Shown here: positions 32,755 to 44,965 of the stretch, piece by piece
How the letters are laid out: each line of letters starts with the position of its first letter
Position numbering within the stretch: position 1 is the first letter of the stretch
Source: Tillus elongatus
Lineage: Eukaryota > Arthropoda > Insecta > Coleoptera > Cleridae
NCBI GenBank assembly: GCA_964006375.1
Contig: OZ023268.1
Coordinates: 88,106,358 to 88,170,357 of the forward strand
Length of the DNA: 64,000 nucleotides
Direction of reading: 5' to 3'
The notes under the pieces: generated by a model
Told to the model about the DNA's origin: nothing
Databases searched by the model: none
Seen by the model: only the letters and a program-made list of their open reading frames with translations
Position numbers and translations under genes: made by a program

Positions 32755-32958
32755 CATAAAAACCGATATTGCATAACCTGCATACATAACCAGACTATCT
32801 TTTTTCTGTAAAAATATCTGGTTCGCTTTTTCACTTTGGTTGTTTATTAACATTTTTATACCTTCTTTGGCTAACACCCAGTCTGGTTTGTTTTCCATGT
32901 TCAATCCCCCGGTAGACACATCATTAGAGCTTTTGCTGTTTTCGACTGATGATGCCAT
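32755..32958 (-). CDS. TTC39: TTC39 homologue, exon 1 (start codon)
   Basis: Begins at the ATG at 32958 (MASSVENSKSSNDV), the first ATG in the frame; the frame extends a little upstream without another ATG. It ends ISVFM before a consensus donor GTAAGT at 32749-32754 and leaves in phase 0, which joins exactly to exon 2 (DALMT). It encodes DWVLAKEGIKMLINNQSEKA and MYAGYAISVFM. The first is the W-L-A-K-x-G helix pair that opens TTC39 proteins. In yeast and animals the family is linked to mitochondrial outer membrane inclusion clearance (Iml2) and to lipid traits (TTC39B). The role here is inferred from homology. Confidence 0.92.
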
Positions 32959-33685
32959 TTGAAATATTCGATTCTTAGGTGTAATGCTCACTTTTTGCTA
33001 TATTTATATTCATTATAATTCACAAACATTAAAATACATTCGCTTTAATTGAATATATTTATGCATGATTTTTCTTGCTTATCCAATTATAGCTTCTTTG
33101 ACTTCATGTTAAGACATTGGCTAAACTGAGGGTTTTGCTACTTTCTATCTACCTTTATTTCTGCAGAGATTGTCAAATGCTTATTATGAAAATTGCACTA
33201 GAATTTGGTGGTCGCGTTTATGAAAAATATTTGTAGTGTTTGACAGAAACGCAGACAGGCGTGTTCTGTCAAAAATAGGGTAGTTCCGCTTTCGAGCTTC
33301 CCTGCTTTAGGTTATTGATTTCATTGCAGTGGATAGCAAAGTGTAGGTACACTATGTGCAAAATATTTTGTTTTTTAACATTGACTATTCTAATAAACAG
33401 ATAATTGAAAATAAGTCAATATAATTTTTAAGCGACGTTATTAATCTAAACACAAAGTTTTTGCCTGTAGCTACCTTTATTCATTTAATAACAAGCATTC
33501 GGTATTTAAAGACGTTTTAATTAGAGGTATTGGCACACAATTAATTTTGTATCTATATCAGTTTATTACGTACACACTTCTCATTCTGGTTAGTCAAAAT
33601 AGATGTGCCCAAAAAGTACCTATAGGTATATTCATACAGTAAGTGGCGTCGGCTTATATTTAAATCTCAGCGGGTCTGAACCAAG
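32959..33685 (-). promoter_or_regulatory. Upstream region of TTC39 (presumed 5' UTR and promoter)
   Basis: No coding frame. No clear TATA box or initiator can be assigned by eye. Near 33240-33280 a small inverted repeat (TTTGACAGAAACGC ... GTGTTCTGTCAAAA) is present. Confidence 0.3.
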
Positions 33686-33749
33686 AATAAGTTATACGGA
33701 TCTTGGGTCTGAACCATGATACAAATAACTGTAATAATGAAGATACTTA

Positions 33750-33871
33750 TTAGTGAATTTTCTTTTAAAAAATTCACTATTGAGGAGGTCCCGATTTTTG
33801 AATTTTGAAAAACTTTCTTCAAATGAGCGCACATTAGGACCCCTAAAACGCATATCTGGGGTCACTTTTAT

Positions 33872-33931
<60 letters not shown>

Positions 33932-34100
33932 GTGTATCACACCGATAACTCAAAAAACAACAGGCCGATTTTGATCAAATTTGGTGAGTACCTTTCCTTT
34001 GCAAGTGGCTTGGAAAGGTTCGTTAGCCAGGAAAGTCGGCCCAGGTTTTCCCAGAAAACTTTGCGTTTTCTTTCGAAAAAAAAATATGACTCCGGAGATC
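33750..34100 (+). mobile_element. (AT)n dispersed element, truncated copy
   Basis: Hairpin start TAGTGAATTTTCTTTTAAAA, TCCCGATTTTTGAATTTTG, AATGAGCGCACATTAGGACC, AT array, then TTTGTGTGTATCACACCGAT, AAACAACAGGCCGATTTTGA and TTCGTTAGCCAGGAAAGTCG. It stops near 34095 in the GACTCCGGAGAT block, short of the full copy at 34497. Confidence 0.85.
33874..33928. repeat. (AT)n microsatellite, 55 bp
   Basis: AT array inside the truncated dispersed-element copy. Confidence 0.98.
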
Positions 34101-34496
34101 AAAAGTTATAATAAGTTATACGAATCTTGGGTCTGAACCATAATATAAATAACTGTAATAATGAAGCTACTTATTAGTGAATATGGATGTTAAATGCACT
34201 TGTTGATATTAAATCCATACGTAAACATTTAATATACTTTATTATTTCACTAACTGAATAAACTATATATGATACATTTAACTATAACAATTACAACAGT
34301 ACATGAGTACATAACAGATGATTGACCGAGCGTTCACTGTAGAGGTTGGTAGAGAGGAGAGAGAGAGAGAGAGATCCCTGGTGTCTCATATCGTAATTCT
34401 TGACAGCTTGCTGTCGAATAACGTAACGCAACGTTTAACTGTCAAGAATATTTATGCAGAAACATAGAGTAGTGTTGACGGAAACACTGCGGTCGG

Positions 34497-35274
<778 letters not shown>

Positions 35275-35290
<16 letters not shown>

Positions 35291-35400
35291 CGTTATTGAG
35301 AAGACCGCGAGTTTTCGATTTTAAAAAGATTTCTTCAAATGAGCGCAAACTAGGCCCGCTAGAATTAATATCGGTGTTTTCTTTCAGTTTTTGTCTGTTT
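35275..35400 (+). repeat. Left-end fragment of the dispersed element
   Basis: A new start abuts the previous copy: ATTCGTTATTGAGAAGACCG, TTTCTTCAAATGAGCGCAAA and CTAGGCCCGCTAGAATTAAT. It has no AT array and stops near 35400. Confidence 0.7.
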
Positions 35401-35647
35401 GCGGTACAAGTGACGCATTTCTACGGTAAAGCTCAATATAATTGTTATTATACAAGATACGAGAAAAAATTGTATGCGTTAATTATAGTGTGTCTTAAGC
35501 TGCATCTTATAAAAATATTTTGACAATCACAGGCTGGTCCATAAGTCATTGGTGATCCCTACAATTGTTTTTTTTTCGAACACCCTTATATTATCGCATT
35601 TTTGCATTTTTTATTGAAATATCATGCATGTTTGTAAGAAAAAAATC

Positions 35648-35953
35648 GAGACGCAGTAAGTGCGTTTCGGTAGCGAATTTTCATTTAATCCTACAAATTT
35701 CAATAACTTAATTTGCTATTAACCTAAGGTTTGCTGGCTAGGAAACCAGTTTTCTCAGAAACATTTTAAGTTTATTTTTGGAAAAATTATGTACATTTTC
35801 AACAATAAGTAACTTTGATAAAATATGGTACGTTGTTTCTACTACATAGGCTATACCAGTAACCAGACTGATGCCTGCTTGCATTAGAGTGACATATTTG
35901 CTATTAAAACATTTTAATGAAAATTCACTTCCATAACGCACTTGCTGCGTCCA
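35648..35953. mobile_element. MITE-like element with terminal inverted repeats (family A, copy 2)
   Basis: Left GAGACGCAGTAAGTGCGTTT and right CGCACTTGCTGCGTCC are inverted ends. The interior is homologous, in reverse, to 4092-4450 (for example GGCTAGGAAACCAGTTTTCT here). About 306 bp, no coding capacity. Confidence 0.75.
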
Positions 35954-36024
35954 CACTTTTTTAGAACTGTCACGCGCATGGCGTCATGTGGTGAGTCCAA
36001 TGCAATAATAATATGCTGTCGTAC

Positions 36025-36762
36025 CATAGATATATAAAGAATAGAGATACAATTATTTACATTTTAAAGCAATCAGAGATCTGATAACATATTAATGTAT
36101 TTGGGCGATTGTATGGTCCACTGTATAATTTTACTACGCTTTACCTAACACTGTTGCCAAACGTTCGTTCACGCCCAATGTTTTCAGCTTATGACACAAA
36201 ATTTAATTTATAATATTAAATAATAAAAGCGTCTTGTCCCTATTTCATAGTGAAGCTATTATTTATAACAGTCTCCTATAGGTACAATAAGTATATCAAT
36301 AGAGCTGCTGTATCTGATGCTTGATAATAAATATAAAATTTATGAAGATGCGGTAATGCTAGATTCTCAATATCAAGCGGCAACCCTGTTCACTTCTTCC
36401 AGTCAACATTTCTGTCATTAGTCATCGGCCGCCCAATTTTACAACTCTTCTAGGCGGTGTTGCTAGCAGTCGTAATTTTTATATTAGTGAGTTTTTTAAT
36501 TTTAATTGTGTTATTTAAAGAAAAGTTTATCTATAAACATTAGAACATGGTTCGCCAGTGTCAGGTGTGTGGAAAATTGGATTTATTTTTTCACTGGTGG
36601 CATAACAAACACGAGTCGGAATTATTTGCGACGTTGTCGAGAGTCGGAATGTTATGTGGTCTCTCTCTCTTGCATCTCTTTTCCACTTATGCTAATGGTT
36701 GTTACAAAACAAATGGCTATTTATGAATGAATAGTCAAGTCTCCTTTTATTATAAGTCTATG
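36025..36762. mobile_element. 738-bp TIR element with 8-bp target duplication
   Basis: Left CATAGATATATAAAGAATAG and right ends complementary to CATAGACTTATAATAAAAGG. TGTCGTAC at 36017-36024 and 36763-36770 is a perfect 8-bp duplication. The paralogous locus at 54766 shows the site without the insert. A small frame inside (MVRQCQVCGKLDLFFHWW, from 36547) resembles the start of a THAP zinc finger, which with the 8-bp duplication hints at a P- or hAT-type non-autonomous element. Confidence 0.8.
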
Positions 36763-37019
36763 TGTCGTACAGTGGAGTTTGACGTTTCATCACATCTTAT
36801 AACCTCATAACAAATTACGTATTTTCCTAATATTTAAGTACATACCTACAGTTGGAAGTAATTTTGTTTAAGATCAGAATACTATACTGTGATTATGTGC
36901 CATGAAGATCACATGAAGTTTATGAATGTTAACGCCCTTAAATGTTGTTTTCTACTTTTTAAGTTTGTGTATCCCCAATGTTGATTCAGGGCTCCCCTAA
37001 TTATTATACTTATCTTGTG

Positions 37020-37023
<4 letters not shown>

Positions 37024-37108
<85 letters not shown>
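37024..37108. repeat. (AT)n microsatellite, 85 bp
   Basis: AT array followed by a degenerate TG/CG run (TGTGGGTGTGTGCGCGTGCG). It is absent from the paralogue at 54.8 kb, so it expanded in this copy. Confidence 0.98.
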
Positions 37109-37110
<2 letters not shown>

Positions 37111-37712
37111 GTATCTGTGGGTGTGTGCGCGTGCGTGTGTGTGTAATATAAAAATGAAAAAAAATAATTTAGTGCTGGATTCTATAGTATCTGAAAAAGA
37201 CAATATAGGCGACAAAATAGAATGTAACTTCAACCGCATTTAATTGACGTTTTGATTGCGAATGGCTTTGTTTTAAGTGTGTAGTTGGACTTCTATAGCT
37301 CTACTCACCACGTGAGGTCACGGAAGGAGGCGGGGCATATGAGTATTATCATATCTTGGAAGTCATTATATCATGGGTCTGAACCAATAACATATAGAGC
37401 TCATTGGTCTGAACCAATGATCTTAGAATACAATAAATGCGCCGTAGGGAGAGAGTAGGAGAGAGAGATATTTGACTCCAGCCTAGAGGTGAAATGGCGC
37501 TATAATATCAGCTGTTGTATGGCGGTGAAGTTTGTTAAATTTTAATACGTTTAGAGAATAGCAATATGCACATGTGTTCGTCTTTTTCTATAAATTAACC
37601 ATTGTTAACAACGTTTTTGTGTAAGTAGTAAGCAGTGCTATATGAACATTTAGTGTATTTCAGCTGAGTTGGTGTTTATAGTGACTTTATTTCAAGTTTT
37701 CCACACAGTCAA

Positions 37713-38080
37713 AATGATAATGTCTTGTTCTGCCTGCGGATGTACAAATCGCTTTAATACACTGAAACCTATCTCGTATCGTAGGTAAGGTCTCCTAGTT
37801 ATAATCTGGTCATGTGTAAATAATATTTTACGGCAATTTAAACTTTCCTACTGACCAAGCTGCCTTAAAATGTGGCTATTTGCGATGAAACGTCAAGGTT
37901 TCCAGCCATCCAAAACTTAGAAAATCTGTTCTGAACATTTTTGCCCATATGTTGGAAGAAAAACAGTAAAACGGCATGCAATACCATCGATCTTCAACTT
38001 TCCCAAACATTTAATGACTACAAAAACCACCAAATCACGTTCATCTAGATTTAAATCAAAGACAATAGAAAACCAGACAC
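37713..38080 (+). pseudogene. THAP-domain N-terminus, P-element-like relic
   Basis: MIMSCSACGCTNRFNTLKPI begins a THAP zinc finger (C..C.C.NR) and is followed by a donor-like GTAAGG at 37786. After about 55 bp the frames read NFPTDQAALK, then WLFAMKRQGFQPSK, a stop, then KICSEHFCPYVGRKTVKRHA and IPSIFNFPKH, the W...KR..F.P and CSEHF...AVPSIF-type second half of the domain. A one-base frame change and an in-frame stop show it is broken. By family knowledge THAP domains bind DNA in P-type transposases and host regulators. Confidence 0.75.
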
Positions 38081-38162
38081 AATAAGATAAAATATTCAAA
38101 CTCTTAATAATAGGTATGAGTTAAAATCTGGTTTTATTTTTGTAGCCCATCAAAAATTGATG

Positions 38163-38170
38163 TGCCTTAT
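38163..38170 (+). repeat. Target-site duplication of the hAT element (left copy)
   Basis: TGCCTTAT, repeated at 40921-40928 immediately after the element. Confidence 0.9.
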
Positions 38171-40920
38171 TTAGGGGCGTGCGGTGACATTTTAAATAAG
38201 GGAAGCAATTTTCAGAAACTTACCTATTTGTAGTGTAACTCAATTCTTCTGTCGTTTTTGGCAAATTCGTTAATAATGTCATAAAACTGTGGATTCTGGG
38301 ACATTTTCTCAACGAAGTTATTTTCAATTGACAAAATTGAAATTTGGGAACGTCTTACCTGTCCTGTTGAATTCCTAACAAAACTCTTGATACGTTTCAA
38401 TGTAGAACAATTTCGTTCTACAGACGCACTAGTAGGAGGAATTGTTAATACTAATTCACATAATTTGAACGCTTCAGAATATGTATATTCCAATTTTGAT
38501 TCTTTTAAGAAAGTTAAAGGTTCACTCGCGTTAGTTTTTGTGTCAATAACATCGGTTTCATAAATGGCTGTAAGTTCTGATCGTAATAAGGCTTTGTCAA
38601 AATAATGTCCATAGTGGTGGAATAATGATTTGAATGAATCTTCTGGGAAAGGTATCCCTACAAATCCTCCAAAATTACACAATTCAAGAAATTTCAGGTC
38701 ACTGAGATGATCAAATCTGCAGTTAATTTGCTGCTGAATTTAATCTATGATGTTGTAGAAAAGGCGGCGATAAGAAGTTTGAAGGTCTCCCACATTATCA
38801 GTGCGCAGACGCTTTCTTCGTGGCTCCACTTTTCCTAATTCCATTGTTTTTTCCAGAACTTATCAAATTCATTCCTTTTTTGAATTATAATGGATTTAAA
38901 TTCACTAATTTTCTTCAGGCAAAAACCAATGTCATTTGTTTTACATTGCAATATGTTAAATACATTATCTGAAACGGCAATATTTCCGAAAATATATTAA
39001 GTAAAAAATTAAAATTAAAGTCTCTTTTCAAACCATCCAAAAATCCTCTAGAACTATTTATTGTTTCTGCATCCCAATTTTTGCTATTTTCTTATGTTTT
39101 CAAAAAGTTCAATTAACGATTCACGGTGTTCAAAAATAGTTCACACAAGTCTGCCGTTGTAGTTCCATCGGGTTGCAGCTACTTTGGGTAAACGTTTTTT
39201 AACAATTGAGCCTAAGGCTTGTGTGCGCTTCATAGATTTGGAAAAAAGCAGCCATTCCACTTAGGGTAGCAAAAAACACCTTACATTCTTTAATATGATT
39301 TATGGGATAAAATTAAATTTAATTTATGAGCACAACAGTGTACAAATAGAGCACTGGAAAACGTTTCCCGCACTTTAGCTTGAAGACCTCCTAAATGTCC
39401 GGCAATAACAGCAGCCTCATCATAGCTTTGGGCAATTAATTTATTATCAGTCTCCTCAATATCTTTCATAATATTAAGCACAATTTTATATAGAGCGTTT
39501 GCGGTACGATCTTCTGTCACATTTTAAAGCCTAAAAATCTTTCTTGCTCCCATCCATTTTTACATAGCGTATTACTACAGATAGTTTACTTAAATTAGTT
39601 ACGTCGGTTGTTTCATCTAGAACAATAGCAATGAAACGAGTCTCTTTAATTTCAGATTTAATTATGTTCAAAATAATAGTAGCAGAAGCCGCAATTAAGT
39701 CATTCTGAATGCGATTTGATGTCCCGCGAAAAACGTTAGACTGTTCCAAGTGATTTTTTAAACAAATGTCGTATTTGGCTATTAAAGAAACTAGGTCTTG
39801 AAAGTTTCCTCTATTTGAAGATGTAGTTGTTTCGTCATGACCCCTGAACCCCAATTCATGCTGACCAAGAAAACACACAACATCAATAAGTCTTTTTAAT
39901 ATGTTTCTGTTTTTATCAGCCAGTTCATTGTGTTGGCGATGACTAATTTCTATCTGCTTCTCAACGGCGTGTTCAATTCGCGTTTTTTTTCAAATAGACT
40001 TAATTTTAAAATGGTCTGTAAATGCGCTTTAGACATAACATGTCTTTTTATTACTTTATGTAGATTATTCAAGTCGGAAAACCCACTTTTATTCCACACC
40101 CCCTTTTCAGTCACAAATAGACTACCAGGCCAACAAAACAGTTTATTCCTGTTAACTATTCATATTGTTTATAAGTTTTTTCCGCGTTGAAATGCGAATA
40201 CATGTTTTAATTCCTGTATTTAAGTTTTTTATAGTAGGTTTCGGCCTACCTTTATTAATAATAGCAAGTTTTTCAGCAAACGATAAAGCTGAAAATCCTT
40301 TGGTTATCAAAAAACACACGACACAATCACAGTTATTATTACCACTTGTTAGTAAAGTTTGTAAATTCCCACCCCCACCGACGCCGCTGTTAAAAGCTAA
40401 TATAGTTGCAGCCATATTAATAATCATAAAATGCCAATGTATTTAACTTAGTCAACTGTTTATATCTACGAAATAATCAGCGACACTCACGTTGTACGTG
40501 CATCGGGTCTTCCAACACGCTCTACATGTTGAAATACACGTACATTGCGTCGAGCATCGAGCAAGGGTTTCTCATTATGTGGCCTGCTGACTACGTGTAT
40601 TTAACTGAAGTCATTGCATCCACTCCTAGTATCAGGTTCATGCTGTTGGTTGGCGGTCGCGTTTACTGGGACGACGTCCTTGCTAAGAGCGCAGAGCGCA
40701 TATACAAATACAGTATGATGCATAATAAATAATTATGTGTGAGCTTGCGAATTTGAAAATTGTAATAGATAAATTAGTTTTAGAAATTGAAATTTAATAT
40801 TTAAAATACAAAATGGATTTTAAATAATGCGGTTTAATACAAATTATTTTTAAGTAGGTATGTGGTCGTTATTTTAAGGGAAGCAATGCTTCCCTTGCTT
40901 CCATGGACCGCACGCCACTA
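38171..40920 (-). mobile_element. Complete hAT element, 2.75 kb, with 8-bp target duplication
   Basis: The ends TTAGGGGCGTGCGGTGAC and (complement) TAGTGGCGTGCGGTCC are short inverted repeats flanked by TGCCTTAT on both sides. AAGGGAAGCAA subterminal motifs recur near both ends. The body encodes a broken TTF/ZMYM1-like hAT transposase on the minus strand. It inserted between the THAP half-domain at 37713-38080 and the coiled-coil part at 41050, splitting the older relic. Confidence 0.9.
38227..40427 (-). pseudogene. hAT transposase relic (TTF zinc finger, DUF4371, hAT dimerisation)
   Basis: Minus strand, N to C: SFAEKLAIINKGRPKPTIKN (near 40290), CWPGSLFVTEKGVWNKSGFS with HKVIKRHVMSKAHL (TTF-type zinc finger, near 40070), then ORF 39878-39531 with RGNFQDLVSLIAKYD and FIAIVLDETTDVTNLSKLSV. 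Next is SYDEAAVIAGHLGGLQAKVR with VHCCAHKLNL, and last the hAT C-terminal domain TIPPTSASVERNCSTLKRIK at about 38430-38370. The DETTD and CCAH/S-x-E-R motifs place it with ZMYM1-like hAT transposases. Stops and frame changes at 39525, 39880 and between 38690 and 39290 inactivate it. Confidence 0.88.
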
Positions 40921-41049
40921 TGCCTTATACAGCACCAACATTGGTGGACCCCTGGCGAGGTTATTAGGTACAGAACGAAGAGTCTCGCCAGTTAAAAAGT
41001 ATGTACGTAAAATATTCCAATAGGTCATTAAATAAGCATTGATGAATAT

Positions 41050-41290
41050 CTTTTTTTTAAGAACTGTACATGCGTATGTGGGTGATGCTACACATGACGA
41101 TTTCAATGATCCAAAGAAATGCAAGCTTCTTTATGAAATTGCAAATAAAACAATTGTAAAGCAGACAAAACAGATAAGAATAATCTGAGGACAAAAATGT
41201 CGAGATTCCAAAAGAAAGTGAAGAGCTTAAGTGATCTCGTAAAGCATCTGGAAACAAGAAAAATAATTAGTCCGCACTGCCAGTTGGTCT
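41050..41290 (+). pseudogene. Coiled-coil part of the THAP/P-like relic
   Basis: HAYVGDATHDDFNDPKKCKL, IANKTIVKQTKQIR, then after a stop KMSRFQKKVKSLSDLVKHLE and TRKIISPHCQL. The R-K-x-x-K-x-L-x-x-L pattern after a THAP domain is usual for P-type/THAP proteins. It continues, across the hAT insertion, the piece at 37713-38080. No catalytic domain was found further right. Confidence 0.55.
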
Positions 41291-42130
41291 TGCACTTTTT
41301 TTTTTCATAAGTATAAATACCTTTTAATATAACAATCTTGTGTTATTGTCAGTCAAATAAACATTATCACAAGTATCACTACGTTTATTATTTCGGCTCC
41401 CAACATACCAATACTATACATATTGTGTATATACCTTTGCAAACTAAGGAAGTGAACTGTTCAGTTTTTTAATGATTTTACATGGGTTAAAGGTATGTAT
41501 GTTCAAATACCATTATTTACCTTCTGTAGTGATTTAATAAAAAGGAAATGAGAAAATACAGAACAAGTTAAATGTACTTATTAGGACCATTGGCTATAAA
41601 AGCTTTTAATCAAACTGTTTACCTTTTAAATGTTTATTGCCATATATAGAACGGATCTAAGAGAATGGTGTAAACACCGCAGCCAAAATACCATTATCAC
41701 ACACTAAATGTTTATAATATAACTCTCCATGATGAGAATATCATTTAGCTCTGCTTTCTATACATTAATCATTCCTAATTGTTCATATATTACGAGAAAC
41801 TAAATGTAAATGTGTGTCTCTTAATGTGCAAGATGAAACTGTATTCTAATATTAATATTTTAAAATAAAATAATTCCCGCTTTTATTCCATATAAGGCAA
41901 TCTAACAATCCTAACCGGGCACCCTATGTCACGTGACCTAATTATACCTATCTCTCTTTCACGTACTCGTTTCAGGTTATGTTCAACTCTCTCTAATGCT
42001 GGCTTAAATCCTATTCCTTATTCCGCAAGACATATGCGGCAGGGCGCATCTAGTAGCGTATATTAGGAAAGCATTGGTCTGAACAGTTTCACACGTGCGT
42101 GGCCATCTATCGCTATATACGAAGCTACTG
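41291..42130. other. No gene seen
   Basis: AT-rich DNA, probably the decayed remainder of the THAP/P-like relic. The motif GGTCTGAAC near 42071 recalls the repeated GGTCTGAACCA motif at 33.7, 34.1 and 37.4 kb. Confidence 0.35.
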
Positions 42131-42139
42131 CAGTTGCTA

Positions 42140-42681
<542 letters not shown>

Positions 42682-42762
<81 letters not shown>
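42682..42762. repeat. (AT)n microsatellite, 81 bp
   Basis: Pure AT array. Confidence 0.98.
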
Positions 42763-42766
<4 letters not shown>

Positions 42767-43354
42767 CACCGTCAAAGCTCCTTATTTCGGACATGTCATG
42801 GTTGACTCAATAAACGCGACAGCGACATCTATCAGTATGACTTTGTAGTGTCAACAGAGCCAACTTTGCTCAGCTAACGTGTAGATTTCTATAATGTCAT
42901 GTCTACCAACATTATCCACTTATAGTTCTACATTAAGAGGGGGGTTCAATAAAATGCTTAAAATACACTATATTTGTAGCTTGTTGAACTGTCCCAATTA
43001 AAGCCTTAGACTGAAAATATAGTATATAATAGCTAGATTGAGGTTTGAGGAAGGCAATAAAGATTTTTGTAAGCAAATATCCCGTTTATAACGAAAATAC
43101 AACGTTTTTGCCAAACCATGATTTAACAATTTTTTGTCACAGAATTAGCTCAAAATCACTCTTTGCCGAGATTAGGTATCCAAGAATAAGTTTCTTAAAT
43201 TTCAGGTCTTTTGGATTCCAAATAAAAACGTAATGCAAAGTGAAATGTAAAATATGACATACCATAATTATTTAGTCAATATGTCTTGTCAAACTAGCGC
43301 GTTTCGGCACCATCCGTAGACCAGCTATTTTCTAAAAGATGGCGCACTAAAAAT
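42763..43354. other. No gene seen
   Basis: About 0.6 kb of AT-rich DNA without supportable features, up to the long-TIR element. Confidence 0.4.
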
Positions 43355-43362
43355 GTGATTCC

Positions 43363-44598
43363 TACAGTGACTTGATAGAGACAGTGTGGCCATTAGGTGG
43401 TATCATTTTGGGCGATTCGGCCGCCATGTTTTCTCCACATTTAACATTGCGCTTATGGAAGAATAGTAAAAAATTGCAAATAATAATGAATTGGTGCATT
43501 TTAGAAGAAAACTGTATAGAACATTTTCGGTAGAGAAATATTTTTCGCTCCTAATAGACTAGTCGCAATGTTTCCTATTTAGATACGAATCATTAAAATT
43601 GTTATAAAATAAATTTCCTAGTCAATGGATCTATAGAAACTGTTTATGTTATAAGGTTGGCTGCATTGCCGACAGACCGATCTGATGTGATAAAAAATCC
43701 GCCGACTTCTCCAAACACAAAGTGTTTGATTTTGATTACATTCATTATTTACCTGTACGAAGTGGTGGGTACAGGAGTTTTTAAGTTATTTTAGCTTGTT
43801 CAGTAATCAATTAGCACTTTAGTTAAAGACGTTCAACTTTTTTCAAGACTGGAAATTATTTTCCGGCAGTTGTTTTCTTTTGTCCAACCACAAAATATAA
43901 GGTTGAAATTATTCTTTGTTGAGAAAATGTGAAGTGACTGTTCAGATGTAATGCATATTTTTATTTTACCGTGTCATAACCTGAAAAAAAAATGTGAACA
44001 GGTTTGTTGTGTTCAGGCTAAAATAGTAAGTAAAAGGCTAATTTCAAAAAAATTACATGCTAGCAAAACTAATGAGTACTCCTTTATGACCATCGAATAA
44101 AGTTTTATAATTATTTTTGCATTTTCTTACTCTTCCTTGAATTTGTTAATGATTATTATTTGTATAAAGATCATAAACTATGATTTTGTAATGTCGAATG
44201 ATTCATATAATTATTCATTACCAAATTGTTCTGGTGTTATTTAAATACAAATTTGTTTACAATTGATGACAATCCGTCAACGTCACTTCATCAAATCGGT
44301 CTGTCGACAATGTAGCCAAACTCGTAACATAAACAGTTTCTACAGATCCATTGACTAGAAAAATTATTTTAAAGCAAATTGTAATGTGTTCTATCTGACC
44401 AGGAAACATTACGACTAGTCTGTTATGAGCAAAAAATAATTCTCTGCAGAAAAGGTTCTATACAGTTTTCTTCTAAAATGCACCAATTCATTATTATTTG
44501 CAATTTTTGACTATTCTTCCATAAGCGCAATGTTAAATGTGGAGAAAACATGGCGGCCGAATCGCCCATGTCCACACTGTCTCTATCAAGTCACTGTA
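43363..44598. mobile_element. 1.24-kb element with ~310-340 bp terminal inverted repeats and 8-bp target duplication
   Basis: Arms: about 43363-43700 and about 44290-44598, starting TACAGTGACTTGATAGAGAC on each strand and sharing CGATTCGGCCGCCATGTTTT, CCATAAGCGCAATGTTAAAT (as complements) and GACAGACCGAT. GTGATTCC at 43355-43362 and 44599-44606 is a perfect 8-bp duplication. The right arm lacks about 17 bp near its outer end. No transposase frame is left. Long arms suggest a Mutator-like or foldback-type non-autonomous element; an 8-bp duplication would also fit hAT. Confidence 0.88.
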
Positions 44599-44856
44599 GT
44601 GATTCCACGAACGCATTTCATATTCATTCATAATATGTCAAATCATCTTTAAGGTTACATGCCATTAGTGACATTTGAATGTTATCTAAGACCGAAACAG
44701 TCTACACTCGAATATGTTTCAGCGATCGGCGAAATAAATCAATCAATTCTGCAATTTGCTATTTAGCTAGCCACTTACATTTAATTTCCGATACCAATTT
44801 CCTGACGGTAAGGTGCCGTATGTGTAAATACAATGTAAAGAATTCGTTTATTACGA

Positions 44857-44957
44857 AGCGTCGGTAGCTCATTGGAAGAGTACTTTGCCTTATTGAAGTT
44901 TGAAGTTTGACTTTGCCTGTCAAGCGGACGATGCTGGTTCGAGTCCGGCCCGGTCCG
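44857..44957 (+). ncRNA. tRNA-like sequence (Asp-GUC-like loop) with a 28-nt insert
   Basis: GTAGCTCATTGGAAGAGTA gives a D-arm with box A. CTGTCAA gives an anticodon loop with GUC. GCTGGTTCGAGTCCGGC is a full T-arm with box B. Between the D-arm and the anticodon arm ACTTTGCC is repeated 28 nt apart, so one 28-nt unit is extra. The acceptor stem pairs poorly. It is more likely a tRNA pseudogene or SINE head than a working tRNA. Confidence 0.55.
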
Positions 44958-44965
44958 TTTATCCT

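Larger units (their letters stand above)
33686..34182 (+). repeat. 73-bp direct repeats bracketing a dispersed-element copy, period 424
   Basis: AATAAGTTATACGGATCTTG through AACTGTAATAATGAAGATAC to TTATTAGTGAAT at 33686-33758 recurs at 34110-34182 with few changes. The truncated (AT)n element copy lies between them. Confidence 0.85.
35960..37400 (+). repeat. Terminal region of a THAP/P-like element, shared with 54.7-55.1 kb
   Basis: CACGCGCATGGCGTCATGTG and AATAATATGCTGTCGTAC (35966-36024), then after a 738-bp insertion TTGACGTTTCATCACAT, AAATTACGTATTTTCCTAAT, GTGTAGTTGGACTTCTATAG and GGAGGCGGGGCATATG. All recur in the same order and strand at 54714-55080 without the insertion. The repeat continues into the THAP-coding relic at 37713. 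Confidence 0.75.

Noticed and set aside
36506..36730. A host gene with a THAP-like start (74 codons)
   Set aside because: It lies inside a 738-bp transposable element with TIRs and target duplication, and only the first residues resemble a THAP domain.
39930..40446. Plus-strand ORFs at 39930-40190 and 40165-40446
   Set aside because: They lie antisense to the hAT transposase N-terminus and have no family resemblance.
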